DNA of 64,000 nt, taken from positions 5,476,501 through 5,540,500 of the forward strand of contig NC_051101.1 in assembly GCF_901709675.1 (NCBI RefSeq). Reading direction: 5' to 3'. Under the pieces are notes generated by a model. That model did no database searches, had not been told where the DNA came from, and saw only the letters and a program-made list of their open reading frames with translations. Below, in pieces: positions 23,401-37,500 of this stretch (position 1 is its first letter; every line of letters starts with the position of its first letter). The translations under genes were made by a program, and so were the position numbers. The DNA is from Syngnathus acus (Eukaryota > Chordata > Actinopteri > Syngnathiformes > Syngnathidae).

Positions 23401-26400
23401 AACGTAGCAGGGCCATAAACATTAGGCGCAAATCAATTCAAACAAGCTGGACTACAGGGTCGGCCACACGGGGGTTAGATCTGAGCCGCACGTAGCCCAC
23501 GGGCCGCTAATTGAATAACAGTGACGTAGACAGCGAAATTCCCATTTCCAGCCACGACCCCCTCACCTCTTAAAAATCAAATCTACATTCTGTTTTTGTT
23601 CGCAACACTGTAAATCAGCTTTGCCAGAACCATAAACCAAAATGATAGACAAGAAAGGTGACTTTCTGCAGGAAGAAGTCCTAACAAAGAAGACCGAAAA
23701 GTCTTACCCAGTGGTGTGCACCTCAAAATATCAGGGGGCTGACAGATGGGTTATATTGCTTCACGTTTATTTGCGAAAGAGGCAAAGTGGTTGCGCAGAC
23801 TTTCTGTTTGGTAAATCAATACAGTCAGTGATGTCTGCCAAAGCACTTTGCTGAAGTCTGTGAAACATGTCCTCCATCAAGCGAAGCCCTTTAGTCTGCC
23901 ATTCTTTTGATGATGTCCAGTTCATAAATCTTGTCAAGAAAAAATATATTTGAAACATTTCACAGATACCTCACTATATCATCAGAATTAATTTCTTGAT
24001 AATTATATAAATAGTTCTGTATATTCTGATTCATGTCTTTTTTGTTATCTTGATTGTTCATGTTTCCTAATTGATAACTGCCTTTTTTTCCCCGTGTATT
24101 TTTATTTTTTTTACAAAACACTGCATGATATCCTTTTGGGTCAGTCAAGACATCTGATGCGGTCTTTGGAGCCTAAACAAAAGCCCTGCCATTAATAATA
24201 CATAGGCAAGTTGTTAATGCCTTCTTCAGTTTAACATAGCTAACCAATCACAATGCCAGGTTAGAGCCACGTCTTATGTGCTGTTGCACGATTTTGGCAC
24301 AGGTTTATGCAGCAGTTGGGTGGTCGTGTTGGAATAATCAGTGCCACAGTCTGCCAGCCTCAGTGGGATGTAAAGAACGAGACACACACAGGAGAAGTGT
24401 GGGATGATGACTCATCAGGCCTGGCAGGCTTATTTTGTGTGTAGTATGGGTGTGTATTTGCAGCTTCACTACAGACGACAGCGTGTACAGCCATCATTGC
24501 TGCATCCTGAATGTTACATCGTCGATGGTTATGGGCTTGAATAAAAGTGACCTTGAAGATATTTCGTTTGCAACAACCACATTCCAGAGTGCTGCCTTCC
24601 CTGCTTACCCTATCCAGGATGATTGGAAGAAAATAAATTACGTGTGCATTGATAATCAGTGGATTAACTAATCACAATTTGTATTCATACACCAGGGATT
24701 ATTTGGTGCTTGTGAACAAAAAAAACAACCATTGCACGCATGGTACTGAATGATTTCCTGTGTGCAGTACATCAAATGATTGTTTTTCTTGACAAAATAC
24801 TGCAGATTGTCAAACCAGTGATTTACAGCCTCATACTGCAGCATGACGCTCTGTGGTAGATGTCTATTTCTCCTGAGTATTCAGTGAAAATGCTTCTTTT
24901 AATAGTAGAGACTGTGGTAATGCCGATTCTGATGCTTTCTGCAGAGTTCCTCTGTGGGTAGTAATGACAAGTTTCACAAATGAACGCAGTAACAGCCAGA
25001 TGAATTCCAATCAGGCAGTAGTTGTGCAGCACTCATCCAGATACATAATAATTTTGTTAATAGCGCAGCACTCTGGCTTGAGTCACTAACATAGATAGTG
25101 TCAGACATAGTTTGTGATAAAGTAAGAGGGATGAATTCACATTAGCAGGGCTTTTCACTGGGCCTTCACGAGACAGGTTAGTTTTACCCTACTAATAATG
25201 TGTTGCCGCAATCGCAATAAAAATGTACTGGCATGGGTGCTATTAAGAAAAAATTGGAAAATTATAATCAATCTAGGTTAGAATCAAGCGTTACAGCAAT
25301 ATAAGGTATAAGCAACACACAACAAGTTATTATAGACTTTAAAAAAACGATTAAAATGACACTCACCTATCAATTCAATCTGCCTGTCCTCATTGGGGTC
25401 AAAGGTAACTATCGAGTTACACACAACAAAAAACTTCAGCAATTTTCAAACATTTTTTAAAGTAGGATTACGACAAAAAATGTTGCAATATCACACTTAT
25501 AAAAAGGAAAGACAATTTAGAGTTTTGGTATTTTAACAATAAACATTGAGTTGACACGTAATTTTGCTTTTACGGGCCACATAAAATGATGTGGTAGGCC
25601 GGATCTGGCCCCCGGGCCTTGAGTTTGACACCAGTGATTTCGAGTCTTAACATAAGAAGGAAACCACAGTACCCAGACAAAACCCAATCATGCTCGGCGA
25701 AAACATGCTAACCAAGATACTCCTCCAATAAACATTTAAACCACGTATTTTATAACTGTGTTATTTGGCAAATGAAATGTGGGCAGTGGAGTAAAGGTCT
25801 TCAAGCACATGTTTAATGGTGCGTATGAAATTGAATATCCCATTTAAGCAGCTGTTAAATTTATACCTCCACCTTCTTGAATGTCATCTCATCTGAATCA
25901 CTGCATTTTTTTTCCTGTTGTCTTGATTTCAACAAAAGGGTTGCACCCGCTTCTATCTACTAAAGTTCTCTCTTCTTTAATTCCCAGACCTGATCCAGGC
26001 CTCTCAGGATTCCAGTGTGAGTGTCCCTCAGATGGCCGATACACTGATAGAGAGGGCGGGCAATGCCAGTTGGGTGGTGGTTTTCAAGGCCCTGATTACT
26101 ACACACCACCTCATGGTGCACGGCAATGAGGTAACAATACACACATAGACCGTCCAGGCTAAGAAACAAAGGACCTGATTTAGTAAGACTCTTTATAGGA
26201 GAGACTAAATTGCTTTGCCACTCTTGTTGTAAAAGTTTTGGAGACCAACGTTTTTAAAAGAGATATGTGTGCTTTCCGTAGGTATTAACATAAAACATTT
26301 GTGAGAACACTGTAAAAGCAAATTGAAGTTTGAAGTAATGCAATTGGAAGTGTGAGTGGACAAGGCAGACAAACATTTTACAGACTTTGAGAAAAAAGCC

Positions 26401-29378
26401 AACAAAGAGCCAACAACTATATAAAAGCCGTGTTTTGCTTTTTCTTTCCGAGGCAGTACTTCAACATACCAAATCAGCCTTTAGTTTAATAAATACATTG
26501 CACGTGCAATTGATCTATTTGAATAAACTCCTCCCAGAACACGTAAAAATTTCAAGACGCCAAATCAGTTGAACTCACATTTATGGATCATCATGTGCTC
26601 TTTCAGAAATTCCTGCAATTCCTTTCATCGAGGAATTCTTTGTTCAACCTTGCCAATTTTCTGGACAAAACAGGCTCCCATGGTGGGTACAAGTTATATG
26701 TTTGTGTATTGTTTTTAATGACGGGTGCACTGGATAAAGTAATACTTGACTTGACTTTTTAACAGATTGTCTAATCAACTGTACCCCACTTTTATGTCTA
26801 TCAGTATGTCAAGTATAAAAGACAAGCCTTATATTTCCAAAGCTACACCTTCACAAAATGTTGTGATTTACAGTATTTAATTATTTGTAATATTATAAGT
26901 GACAATGCTGACATCCCGCTCCTTCAGTATTATTGGACATACATTAATGTGTGTGCGTGTATGTTTTCCTCAGGCTATGACATGTCCACCTTTATCAGAC
27001 GCTACAGCCGTTATCTCAATGAGAAGTCCTTTGCCTACAGACAGATGTCTTTCGATTTTGTCAGAGTCAAGAAAGGGTACAGTTTCTCTTTTCTGTCATT
27101 CCTTCACCCATCAAATTTTACTTTTGATGAAAAAAGCACGCCAAATGACACTTGTAGGATGACATATGATCTACATTTTGGTTTCAGAACAGTTTTACCA
27201 AATGATTATCATCATCATCATCACAGATTGTTTTTGTAAATCTACTAATTGCAAGCTACTGCATGCTTGGACTAAGCCGCCCTGACGTTCTTCAGATCCT
27301 CAGCTTAAAATGTCTCAATATATTAAAACAGAACGTCTTATTATCTCTTTCCATCACAGCGCTGATGGAGCAATGAGGACCATGACAGTAGAGAAGTTGC
27401 TGAAAGGAATGCCTATCCTGCAGGGTCAGATTGATGCACTGCTGGATTTTGATGTGAGTTACTTGAAGGAATCTTCACTTGTTACATCACTTTAATGCAT
27501 ATTTCTTTCATCTCATCAATTGTAATTATGTCCAAAGGTACACCAACCGGAATTAAACAATGGAGTAATAAATGCCTGCTTTCTTCTACTGTTCAAAGAC
27601 CTAATAAAGTTATATGCTTGCTACAATGATGGCATCATCAATCTACTAGGTACAGTATTTCTGTTCACCTTCATTTTCTTTCCCAGCATGTTAATTGAAT
27701 ATCATCTAGTGGTGAAGACCACCGATTGAGTAGCCTAGTTTAACATCTTCCTTACATTTATGTAGACAATTTATTCCGACATGTTTCTGGGTCAACACAA
27801 GCCAGAATCTCTCATTACGGAAGGTTACTAACTTTGTGTTTTAGAAACACAAATTCATTTCTGGGAAAAAAAAAAAAAGGAAAACTACTACGATTTTAAT
27901 ATCGTCACGACTATGTCTTTTAGAGAAATTTTTCCAGATGAAGAGAAGCCAGTGTAAAGATGGGCTCGAGATCTACAAGAGATTTCTGACTCGCATGACT
28001 CGGGTATCTGAATTCTTCAAACTTGCAGAGGTAATATGTGGATGTGCCCATTGCTCTAGCACTCATTACATACTGGCTGAAATGTCTTTGTTTTGTGTTT
28101 CCAGCAAGTGGGAATAGACAAGAATGACATACCTGAACTGACTCAAGTAAGTTTGTTACAGCTTTGTCTACTCATATGTTTTGCATAGGTGTACACTAAC
28201 ATGCAAAACTTATTAGTCACACTTTCTTCAGCTCTACATCTAAAGTGTATTTTTTAAAAGACAAAGTAGATATTGAAACACTATATTTTCTCTTATATTG
28301 TGTTCTCACTCAAAGAAACAGTCAGTACAAACTTTTTGAGAGTCTTGTATGGCTTTGATAGGTTTTATCAAGGAGATGACTTAAGCAGTAAGATTTTAAA
28401 GAATTACACACATTTAATGATAGTAGTGTGAATATTTGTCAGTTCTCCCATTTTTTTGGATCCGGCTTGCATTGCCAATAGATTCCGTTTTGACCCTCAA
28501 AGGCGCATTATAGCATAAGTGGTGCACAAACAGCGATGTACTGTAAATGAGCAGAATCATTAATCCAAACAGCCTTGCAAACATTGTTAAGTACCATTTA
28601 ACATGATCGGATGTGCTACACGACTAATGGATTAAATGTCGGTATTAATACGTGTCAGTCTCCCAGATCCTTGCCCCATTGATTATCGTCATCTTTTTGA
28701 AGGAGAGCCACATCAGTACAAACAAGACAGTGTAACATGACCATTATTCAGTCTTGGATATTTTTTTTTTTCTGAACATGGCACCACCAAAAATATATAA
28801 TGAATGACCAAACATGACATCTAGGATAACATGCAGTGCAAGAAAAACAACTAAAACCAAATTGTGCCAGACTACCATAATCACCAAGATGAGACAGATG
28901 GGGTTAGATTCAGAGTAAGACAAGGAGCTGATTGTGAAAATAAACAAGACCATAGAATCTAATCATAATTATTATAATTGTAACATATTATATTAAGAGA
29001 AAACATAGGCGCCAAATAGTATGATGCATTATAGTATGAACTAAAAATCAGAAACAAAATACAAAGCACAAAATGAATAGCAGGCTTGACAAGCTCAATG
29101 TGGCATTTTAACTTAATTTTCTGTTGCTAATTAACTTAAATCTGTTGCTTCTTGAAATTATGGGTTGTATGAACATGTTTTTTAAGCATCTAACCAATGG
29201 TGAACAATGCACAATGATGGAATTTTGTATACTTAATGCATTCTGCACAGATGACATAATTTCCAAAGAACGTAGATAGATCTTAATTTTTTGCCGTACT
29301 GTTTTCCCCCCCACAGGCCCCAGAAAGTCTTTTAGAATCACTTGAAACTCACCTCAACACTTTGGAAGGAAAGAAGCC
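20468..29378 (+). CDS. snap91: snap91 ANTH-domain exons 1-9
   Basis: Exons 20468-20597, 25988-26130, 26607-26682, 26974-27076, 27360-27453, 27538-27649, 27924-28030, 28105-28146, 29317-29378 encode residues 1-289. The PI(4,5)P2 head-group pocket described for CALM/AP180 is intact: Lys28, Lys38, Lys40 and His41 ([10 protein letters not shown]). Other family strings include [60 protein letters not shown] and [12 protein letters not shown]. The exon 2 segment after LIQ reads ASQDSSVSV where the mammalian protein has an ATNETNVNI-like string. Cys replaces the usual Ala in INACFLLLF. The domain is expected to fold and bind lipid normally. Confidence 0.95.
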
Positions 29379-31463
29379 GTAAGTTTGTGTGTTGTTTGTT
29401 TTTATGGTAAAAAAATAAATCAATAAACATTAGCACAATAGCGATCACTTGTAGTTGGCTTAAGGTTGGTTTGCATGAACTTAACGACATGTTGAATTGA
29501 TCTCAAAATAATTTTTTGAGGCTGCTTTAATTAAACTTTGTATTTATCCACTTTGTTCATGTTATGACGACCAAACATTTAACCTAATGTTCTTCTGATC
29601 TTTGTCCAATACAATACAGAGAGGATAAGTAAGTATTCTCTGTCACTCAAAATGCTGAATTTATACCATTACCTGCTTTTTTTATATTTACATTTTATTT
29701 CCTACCAGTTTTTCTTTCCTTTACAGAGATTTTTTTACTGAATAGAAGTGACCATATCCATTTAAAGTCATACCATCAATATAACAATATTAAACCAAAG
29801 CTGCGTTCACCTTGTGCTTCAATAGTACATTTTATTTATGTATTCATTTATGTATTTATTTATGTATTTATTTATGTATTCATTCATTTATTTGGTGGAG
29901 TGAAGTAGAAATGAGTCTAAGATGCAATGATTTAGTATTATGTTTATGTTTCAAATTCTGCCTGTCTAAATTCACCGAATATTTAAAACACTGTATATAC
30001 TGTACGTATGATGTCACTCTTATTCTTTCCTAACCTGTGTGCCATTCTTGTTTTTGTAGGTCACCCACCAAGGTAAGACACCACCAATAACATTAAGTAC
30101 TTACATACACTAAATGAGACCTCAATAGAGGGATGAATCGGAAATACACATCATCTTCATTAGCATTCAAATATGCCACCATGTTGTCTGTTAATAGGAC
30201 ACAGTGGCCAATAACAGCTCAGCAACTACCACCCCATCTTCTGCACCACCCAAGCCTGCACCGCCTGCTGGCACTGGGGGCCCCCCTGCTCGACCGGGGC
30301 CCCCTGCTAAACCTCCACCTCCCTCTATCACACCCACAGCGGTCACTCCCATCACTACCGCCAGCAGGTAAGTGCCAGTGAAAGAACTTATGTTACATTT
30401 ATTTAATGTTAAAATTGTCCTATTATGGATCTGTTTGTGCGGTGTAACATCACAAAATAGGGTTTAAATTTAATTTGTCGACTTTATTCCATTGTCATTT
30501 TTTGTATTTATTTATATGTGATATTTATAAGATGAAATAATATTTGCTTACTTCTCTTTTTTTCTGTGTAGTGCCCTTGATGATGGCTTCTTGTTGGATC
30601 TAGATCCCATGTCCTCGTCCTCAGCTGGTGGGACTGCACCGCCTTCCACAACAACCGCATGGGGAGGTGAGAAAACTGTTGTTTCGGAAACTTCCTGAGC
30701 TTTATTTGAAAATCATATACAGTGTGACCCTCGCTATATCGCGGTCTATCATGCGCATCGCTCGGAACGAATCAAAGAGCTTGTACTTCACATGCAAGGC
30801 ATGATGCCCAATTATTCAATCCCATCTTTTCACATTGCAAAAACAAATTTGCAAAATTTGGGTTTTACATTCATTCATACTTGCTTAGGCGTGTCCTTGT
30901 TATCTTTTAACAATGTCATTCATTAATGGTCAACGTTTTGCCTTTTGTTGTGCAGACCTTTTGGCTGACGGTGAGTAATCTAATGATCTCTTTCTACAAG
31001 CGTATTACGGATCTTAATAATTACAGCTTAGATTTACCATGAGTTGTCTTTGATATAGTCATTACAAGAAATAAAGTTCTCTGTTGCCCTCTTCTAATTT
31101 TTTTTTCTACTCTGTGGACGGTGTTTTGTAGCCACTCCTGCTGCCACTAACAATGCTTCTGAAGCTAAACAAGCAAAAAAAGAGCTTGCCCCTGATGCTG
31201 CAGCTGCCTCTGCAGTGGCTGCATCTACAGCTGCCGCTTCCACTGCTGCAGCCATGCCAGCGCCCATCTCCCTGCCTGTCACTGCTCCCACCGCTGCTTC
31301 AGTGAGAGACATCGACTTTTTTGGAGGTTGGTCAGTTGAAAATGTAGACAGCTGGGTGGCTCATCTGCACAAGGTTTTAATATTGTAGTAATCCATTGTA
31401 AAAGCTGTTAATTGCGAGTGAAAAATTGCTGAGACGCAGTGTGTGCACTCTGTCGCTACAATT

Positions 31464-31525
<62 letters not shown>

Positions 31526-34500
31526 AATTGTGGAGTGAAGTAGTATATACTATATATAGTATATATATATGACTTATTTGCTGAAATTACCTTCAATAAA
31601 TTATTAATAATTTATTGTATTAATCTTTTGAAGACATTGGTTATTTTAATTTCTTACAATAATTAGGAAACATCTGCAACATTTTATTTTCATAAATCTC
31701 TCCCAATGTCAAGATATGCTGCTTTTGCTCCATTTGCAAGCACACTCAAAGATTTCCTCAATAGATGCAGCCTTCTTTTAAATCCTTAAATCAACATGAG
31801 CATCATGATTAATTTTATAATTTTTTTAAAGTTCTAATATTGGGTAAAGAAGATGAATTGGTCACAATACATAAGGCTTGAGTCAAAAATTTGAATTGTA
31901 TTAAGACACAAAACTGAGACAAAATACAGTAATCTCTTCTCTCTCTTCTCTCTGTCAACTCTATTTATCATCTATTTTTCCGAGTTGATATTGGCTATGT
32001 TGTGTTTATATCACATTCACTGCTGCCAAATCTGAAGACCAAATGTAGCATCTCTATCAAAGAAAGAATTATCCTAGTCCATCCCTGAACTTAACATACC
32101 CCCACTTGTCACAGAGTACAAACAACTTGTGACAATTTACCTCATCTCACTGAATACAACTTTATGCAGCCCCTTAAAATTTCCTTCCTAGAACTGATGG
32201 TACAGTCAAAGAAATGACTTGGGCTGCGTACTTCTTGTATTCTTTGCCTTTCCCTGATACTGACCTCTCATGTTTTTGTTTGTTTGTTTTTGTTCATTCC
32301 ATCTGTTTCTCCATGTGTTGTTTGGTTGTGTTGCTGTGATACACTAGATGCATTTGCACCTTCCCCAGGAGATGGTCCTGTCGCTGTAGCTGCGGGTCCT
32401 GCTACTGATGCATTCGGTGAATCTGGTGGGTGAATTTTATGCAAAAACATTCATACATACTGATAATAATAATACAGCCTTTAGAAGGGCTTCTTTTTTC
32501 AGTCCTCCAGTGATGTGTGCTCAATTGCCTTTCTTTCATGGTTTCCAAGTCTTGTTAAGACATCCACAGGCACCTTGTCTCACAGATATAGTCCACGTTT
32601 TAATCCTCCACCCCCTTCCCTTCTTTTCTCATCAAATCACGTCTAACCCTTCCATTCCAACCCCTGCTGCTTCTCCTGCTGAAGACCCTTTTGCTACGAC
32701 CGAGGGGAGTGCGGACATTACTCCAGGGCTGGACCTGTTTGCTATGCGACCCACTGACACGGGAGCCACTGCCATCACCCCTCCCACCTCTAGTGAGGCG
32801 CCGGCCATCGCTGTCCCTGTCGCCACACCCGCCGCAGCCCCCACTCCTTCTGTCACCACCACCGCTAGCACCACAGACACCACCACCACAGAGTCTGCAG
32901 CCGCTCCGACTCTAGATTTCTTTGGTGGTAATGTCCTTTTGCTTTCATTCTGCTCTCCCAGTCACTCTGCATTATATGATGATGATATTTTGATCTTGAT
33001 TGCCCTTGCTCTAGAGGTCCTTAATAATGAAATTGGAACATCAGTCACTGTATCTCAAATTTCTACACCGCCGCATTTTCCCGGTTTGAAACGTTCCAGT
33101 TTATGTGCTCAGGGCATAGAAATTAAAATACTGCTACTGTGACATTTTATGACATCTCTTGGTGCCAATGAGCTATGTTGAAGTGAGATGTGGGGCTTCA
33201 TTTAGATAAAAGTAGTGTTCTGCCACCATCTTGCGGCATTTTGACTCCAAAGAACTATGCTGAAGTGAGTTGAGGAGCTTATTTTAGACAAAAATAGTGA
33301 TATGCTGCCCTATTGCAATATTTCTTGCTCACAGATTTTTGCTATGCGCTACCTATAGATGGTGGTAAACACTTCATTCGTTTGCTTTGGCCATTCAATC
33401 AAGCATCTTGACCGCCCATGGCAAGCTAGAGCACAAAAAACTGAAATTTGTTTTTGGTGAGGTAAAGTCATGGTTTACCTCAGATTTTTTGTTGTCCTAT
33501 CTCCTTATCAGCAAAAATGGCTCTACTTGCTGTTATTCCTCACCAAATACTAATATTCACCGCCAACATTTAAACGAGTCATCTCCTGCCTGTGAAAAGT
33601 TTCCAATAATGTCTGCTGAGAAATAATGTATAATTTGTACTTTGTACTCTTAAGTTTAAGTGAAATATTGCGTAGTTTTAAAATTCTCTAACCTTGCTTT
33701 AAATTCCGTCGTTAACTAGTATAATGAATCTGGGAATTATTATGAATTCACAAATATAATCAGAATATTTATTAATAAATGTGAAGCTCGCAATATTTCC
33801 CTAGATTTCTAATCTGATATTGTGTTTACATTGCATTCAATGTCCTCTGACATCTCTCTGCTTTCCCACACGTCTATTCATTGTGTTTGTGCTGGATTTA
33901 AAATCTGAATGTCCATTTTATGATTGTGTGTCCTAGATATGCTTGATTCTATCCCTGAGCAAGGTTCTACCACAGAATCCAAAGCTGCTACCACACCTAG
34001 CGTAGACCTTTTTGGTGCAGGTACAGGAGCTGATCCACATGTCTGTGTGTGAAACCTCTTCATTTCTTCTACTTAGCACACCTCCACTCCACTCCATAGT
34101 CCTTCCCTACTACACAATTTTGTTTTCCCCTCATAGTGATATGAGAGCTGTGCATGAAATCCACAAGCATCGTGTTCTCCCCAAGGCTGCTTTTCTTTAC
34201 CAGAGCTGTTTCTACCTGCTCTGCTAATACTTTTCTTTGCTCCTCGACCACCACCATTTTCTTCTTTCTCGCACTCTGCCTCTTGCTTGCATTGGTCAAT
34301 TAGACCTCCCTGCTGTTTCACGCGGGCCTTCTCCTTTGCCTGAGCCGGCTCCGACTGGAGACATTGTCACTGGTGAGTTAAGGTGCTTTACTTTAATGGC
34401 ATCCCTTCTGTTTTCCTTATGTGAATTATGAAGGGTGCAGCAAGCCTCCACTCATCATGATCAACCCTGTTCAAAAGCGGTGGTAAAGATGCATGAAGGC

Positions 34501-37500
34501 CTGCTTTCCTGCTTTGCTTCCTTTGCTAGAGAATGTTAGCCTTGCCGTGCTGATAAAGTTGCAGAAAAATATTAGGTATATTATTGAGCCTTAATCTGTC
34601 TGCTTTCTTGTTGTCTGTTTTCCTGTTTCAAATCATTCTCATCTTCAGACCCTGGTCCTGAGACTGCCCCTCCTCCTGCCCCTGCTCCTGCGCCTGCTTC
34701 AGCTCAGACTCCAACTCCAGCTCCTGTTGTTGCTCCTGCCACTGAGGCCTCCTCTCCAACCAAAGCAGAGCAGACCCCAGTTATTGACCTGCTGGGTATG
34801 TATCACACTGGCCGCATGTACTCTTTTTAATAATTCTTTCTTTTTTTTGTCGATTGTTCTCTAGTCCTTCTTGGATATTGGATAATACTCTATCAGATGG
34901 ATGACATGTATAACTTTCAGCAACGTGCAGAGCTCAAACACATACAATTATAAATCAGAGCTGGATTGTTCGGATTTGGATCATGAGAGCAATGAGAGCA
35001 ATCTGTCCTGTTAGGGACATCGAGATATTGCAAAGTGTAATCAGTCAACCAATTAAAAAACACTATTATGTCACCAAATAAAGAAAAAATACCTTTTTGA
35101 TAGATATTGTAGATTTCTTCTTTTTTTCCATTCAAACTAGTATTTGCTCTGTGAATCAGCACAATTTAGTTCATTATCTTATCACCCAAAACTTAACATC
35201 CACCTCAACTTGCTTCTAAATATAAGCTCCCTCCCAAAAAGTGTGTCACATCCAGAACATGGATTCATATGGATTTGTTTTCTTTTATTATTATTCATGT
35301 TAGATGCAACACCATATTCTTTAATAAAATATTGCATTTAAAACCTTTCATGGCACAGAAAAGGCTGAATTGTATTATTAGATAGTGATCACCTGTTACC
35401 TCAGTAAATCACCCGATATTTTCTTCAGTATTTAGCACATTAGTTACAGTGAAAAAAATGAAATATTTACTTGAACAATATGTTCAAAATCACTCAAATT
35501 CTGTTGTGCTATTGTGTATTTGTGTTGACTACCCTCTTTTTCACTATGGATAATTGCCCCTCCAGACTCCTTTGGTGGGTCTGTGAAGGAGACACAGAGC
35601 TCTGCTCCTGGGGGACCTGGAGGAGACCTGCTAGGAGGTACAATTGTTTCGGGTTACACCATATTTATATAAACAGTGGACTCCTGCATTAGCAGGCAGA
35701 CTGATTGCTGATATACCTGTACACGATCCGTACCTCGCTAAAAGTCAGCAGGGATGGGCTGCAGCTCACCTGCAAACCTAATGAGGACCAGCATTCCAAA
35801 AACTGGATGGATGGATAATATTGCAAATGGTAGTCACAACCCGATCTGTCTCTTCATCAGACCTCATGTCCCCCACCTTGGCACCCACCGTCGCCCCGGC
35901 CCTGGCCCCAGCCATGGCTCCAGCTCCAGCACAGAATTATCTTCTTGAATCGGGATTCGAAACTCTGGGTTCACTCTCCTCTCCGACACCACCTGTGCCA
36001 GCTGTACCAATGGTACCTGCCACTGCAGAACCTGCAAAAGCCACACCAGCGCCCTCTGGTGGCTTTGATGCTTCAGGTAAATATAATTTAATGTCATGTA
36101 AAGTTTTATGTCAGGGACGGTAGATAGTACTTGAAGAAAAAAAAAAAGTCAAACTTTTCCAACATATCTCTTAAACATTCTTGCTTAGCTGCGAGTAGAT
36201 GTGCAAAAGTGTATGGTCCACTGAAACATCGTCATTTGGGCATCAGCCCCAGGCTGCTGTAATTATTGCTGTCTGCTGCATGGATGACACGCTTCTACCA
36301 CTGTTGTCGACTGCTTAACTTCTCACCTTGACTGTTTCAATGATTGATCAGATTTCTTTCTTATCTTGTTTCAATGTGGACCATTCACACATGCTGCGCT
36401 TTCTTCAGTTTCACACATGCTCTCTTTTGCTTCACTCACTCTTCCCCACCTCCTTCATCTTCACCCCTTCCTCTCTGCTGGCTACTACCTCTTGCTTGCT
36501 TCTTCTAATGTGTAATTGGTGAGTTGAACTCCACAGTGCATTACAGCATGTGCACTTTTTGAAGTCTGCCTTTTGTTTAAGGTGCATGTTTCAAATGTAA
36601 GTGTCTCCTGCATGAGACAAAATACACTGGTTTGTGGAATTATTTCCCCCCAGTCCTTTCTTGTGTTGATTTTTATCCAAATGCCAGAAATGTTGCGTCA
36701 TAGCATTGCAATGAATTGGGAGCCATGTATTGCAGTCATTACAATTAGCCATTCCGAATAGTTCGTCTTGCGGTTCATAATCTGCGGTATAATAATAATA
36801 ATTAATAATAATAATATTTTTTACTGAAAGTGACAAGCTAAGGGCAACTCCTTGTGCCTGCACATTTAACTACGTCCTGTTGCTATTACAGCTGGATTGT
36901 TTCCCTCCCCTTCACGTTCACATCTGCCCACTGCCTGCATTCTCACTAGAATTGGAAATTAACAACCATGTAATCTGGAGCGACTTTTTAACGTTGCACC
37001 TTTCCCACCTTCCTTTCAAGTGTTTGATGCATTAGGTGACTTGCTGATGCCCGCCGTTACGCCACAGAGCACCGGGGGAAGCACAACAGGAAGTGGAGCA
37101 GGGAGCATGGGAACTCCCGTCACAGTTGAAAACATTGCAGCTGCTCCACCTGCCACCCCACCCCCAACAAAAGCCATTGCAGGGGATCTTGACTCTTCAC
37201 TGGCCAACCTGGTTGGAGGTACATGTATTGTATGATGGGACACATCATTGATTTCCCTAAAAACTCAAATCCATTTCTTTTTTTTATCCTCCCTTTAGAC
37301 CTGGGAATGAAGAAAAAGTAAGTATACTCTTTGTTTCTGCTTTCTTACATTAGACACTGTCCATGGTCCATGATACGTCCATGGTGAATCATCTGTTCAT
37401 TCCTTTTTCAAAATGAAACAGAAACAAATACACAAAACAAAAACATCAAAACAATTATACTTGTTTTCTCAATTTTTATTCCAAAACCCCAAATACGCAT

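Noticed and set aside
29831-30033. Open frame with repeated Leu-Cys-Ile residues
   Set aside because: It is produced by the TATTTATG simple repeat in an intron.
32586-32684. Longer version of the snap91 exon starting at 32586
   Set aside because: The acceptor is in frame but would add a hydrophobic, Leu/His/Phe-rich stretch unlike AP180. The acceptor at 32684 follows a good pyrimidine tract and begins with the conserved DPF motif.
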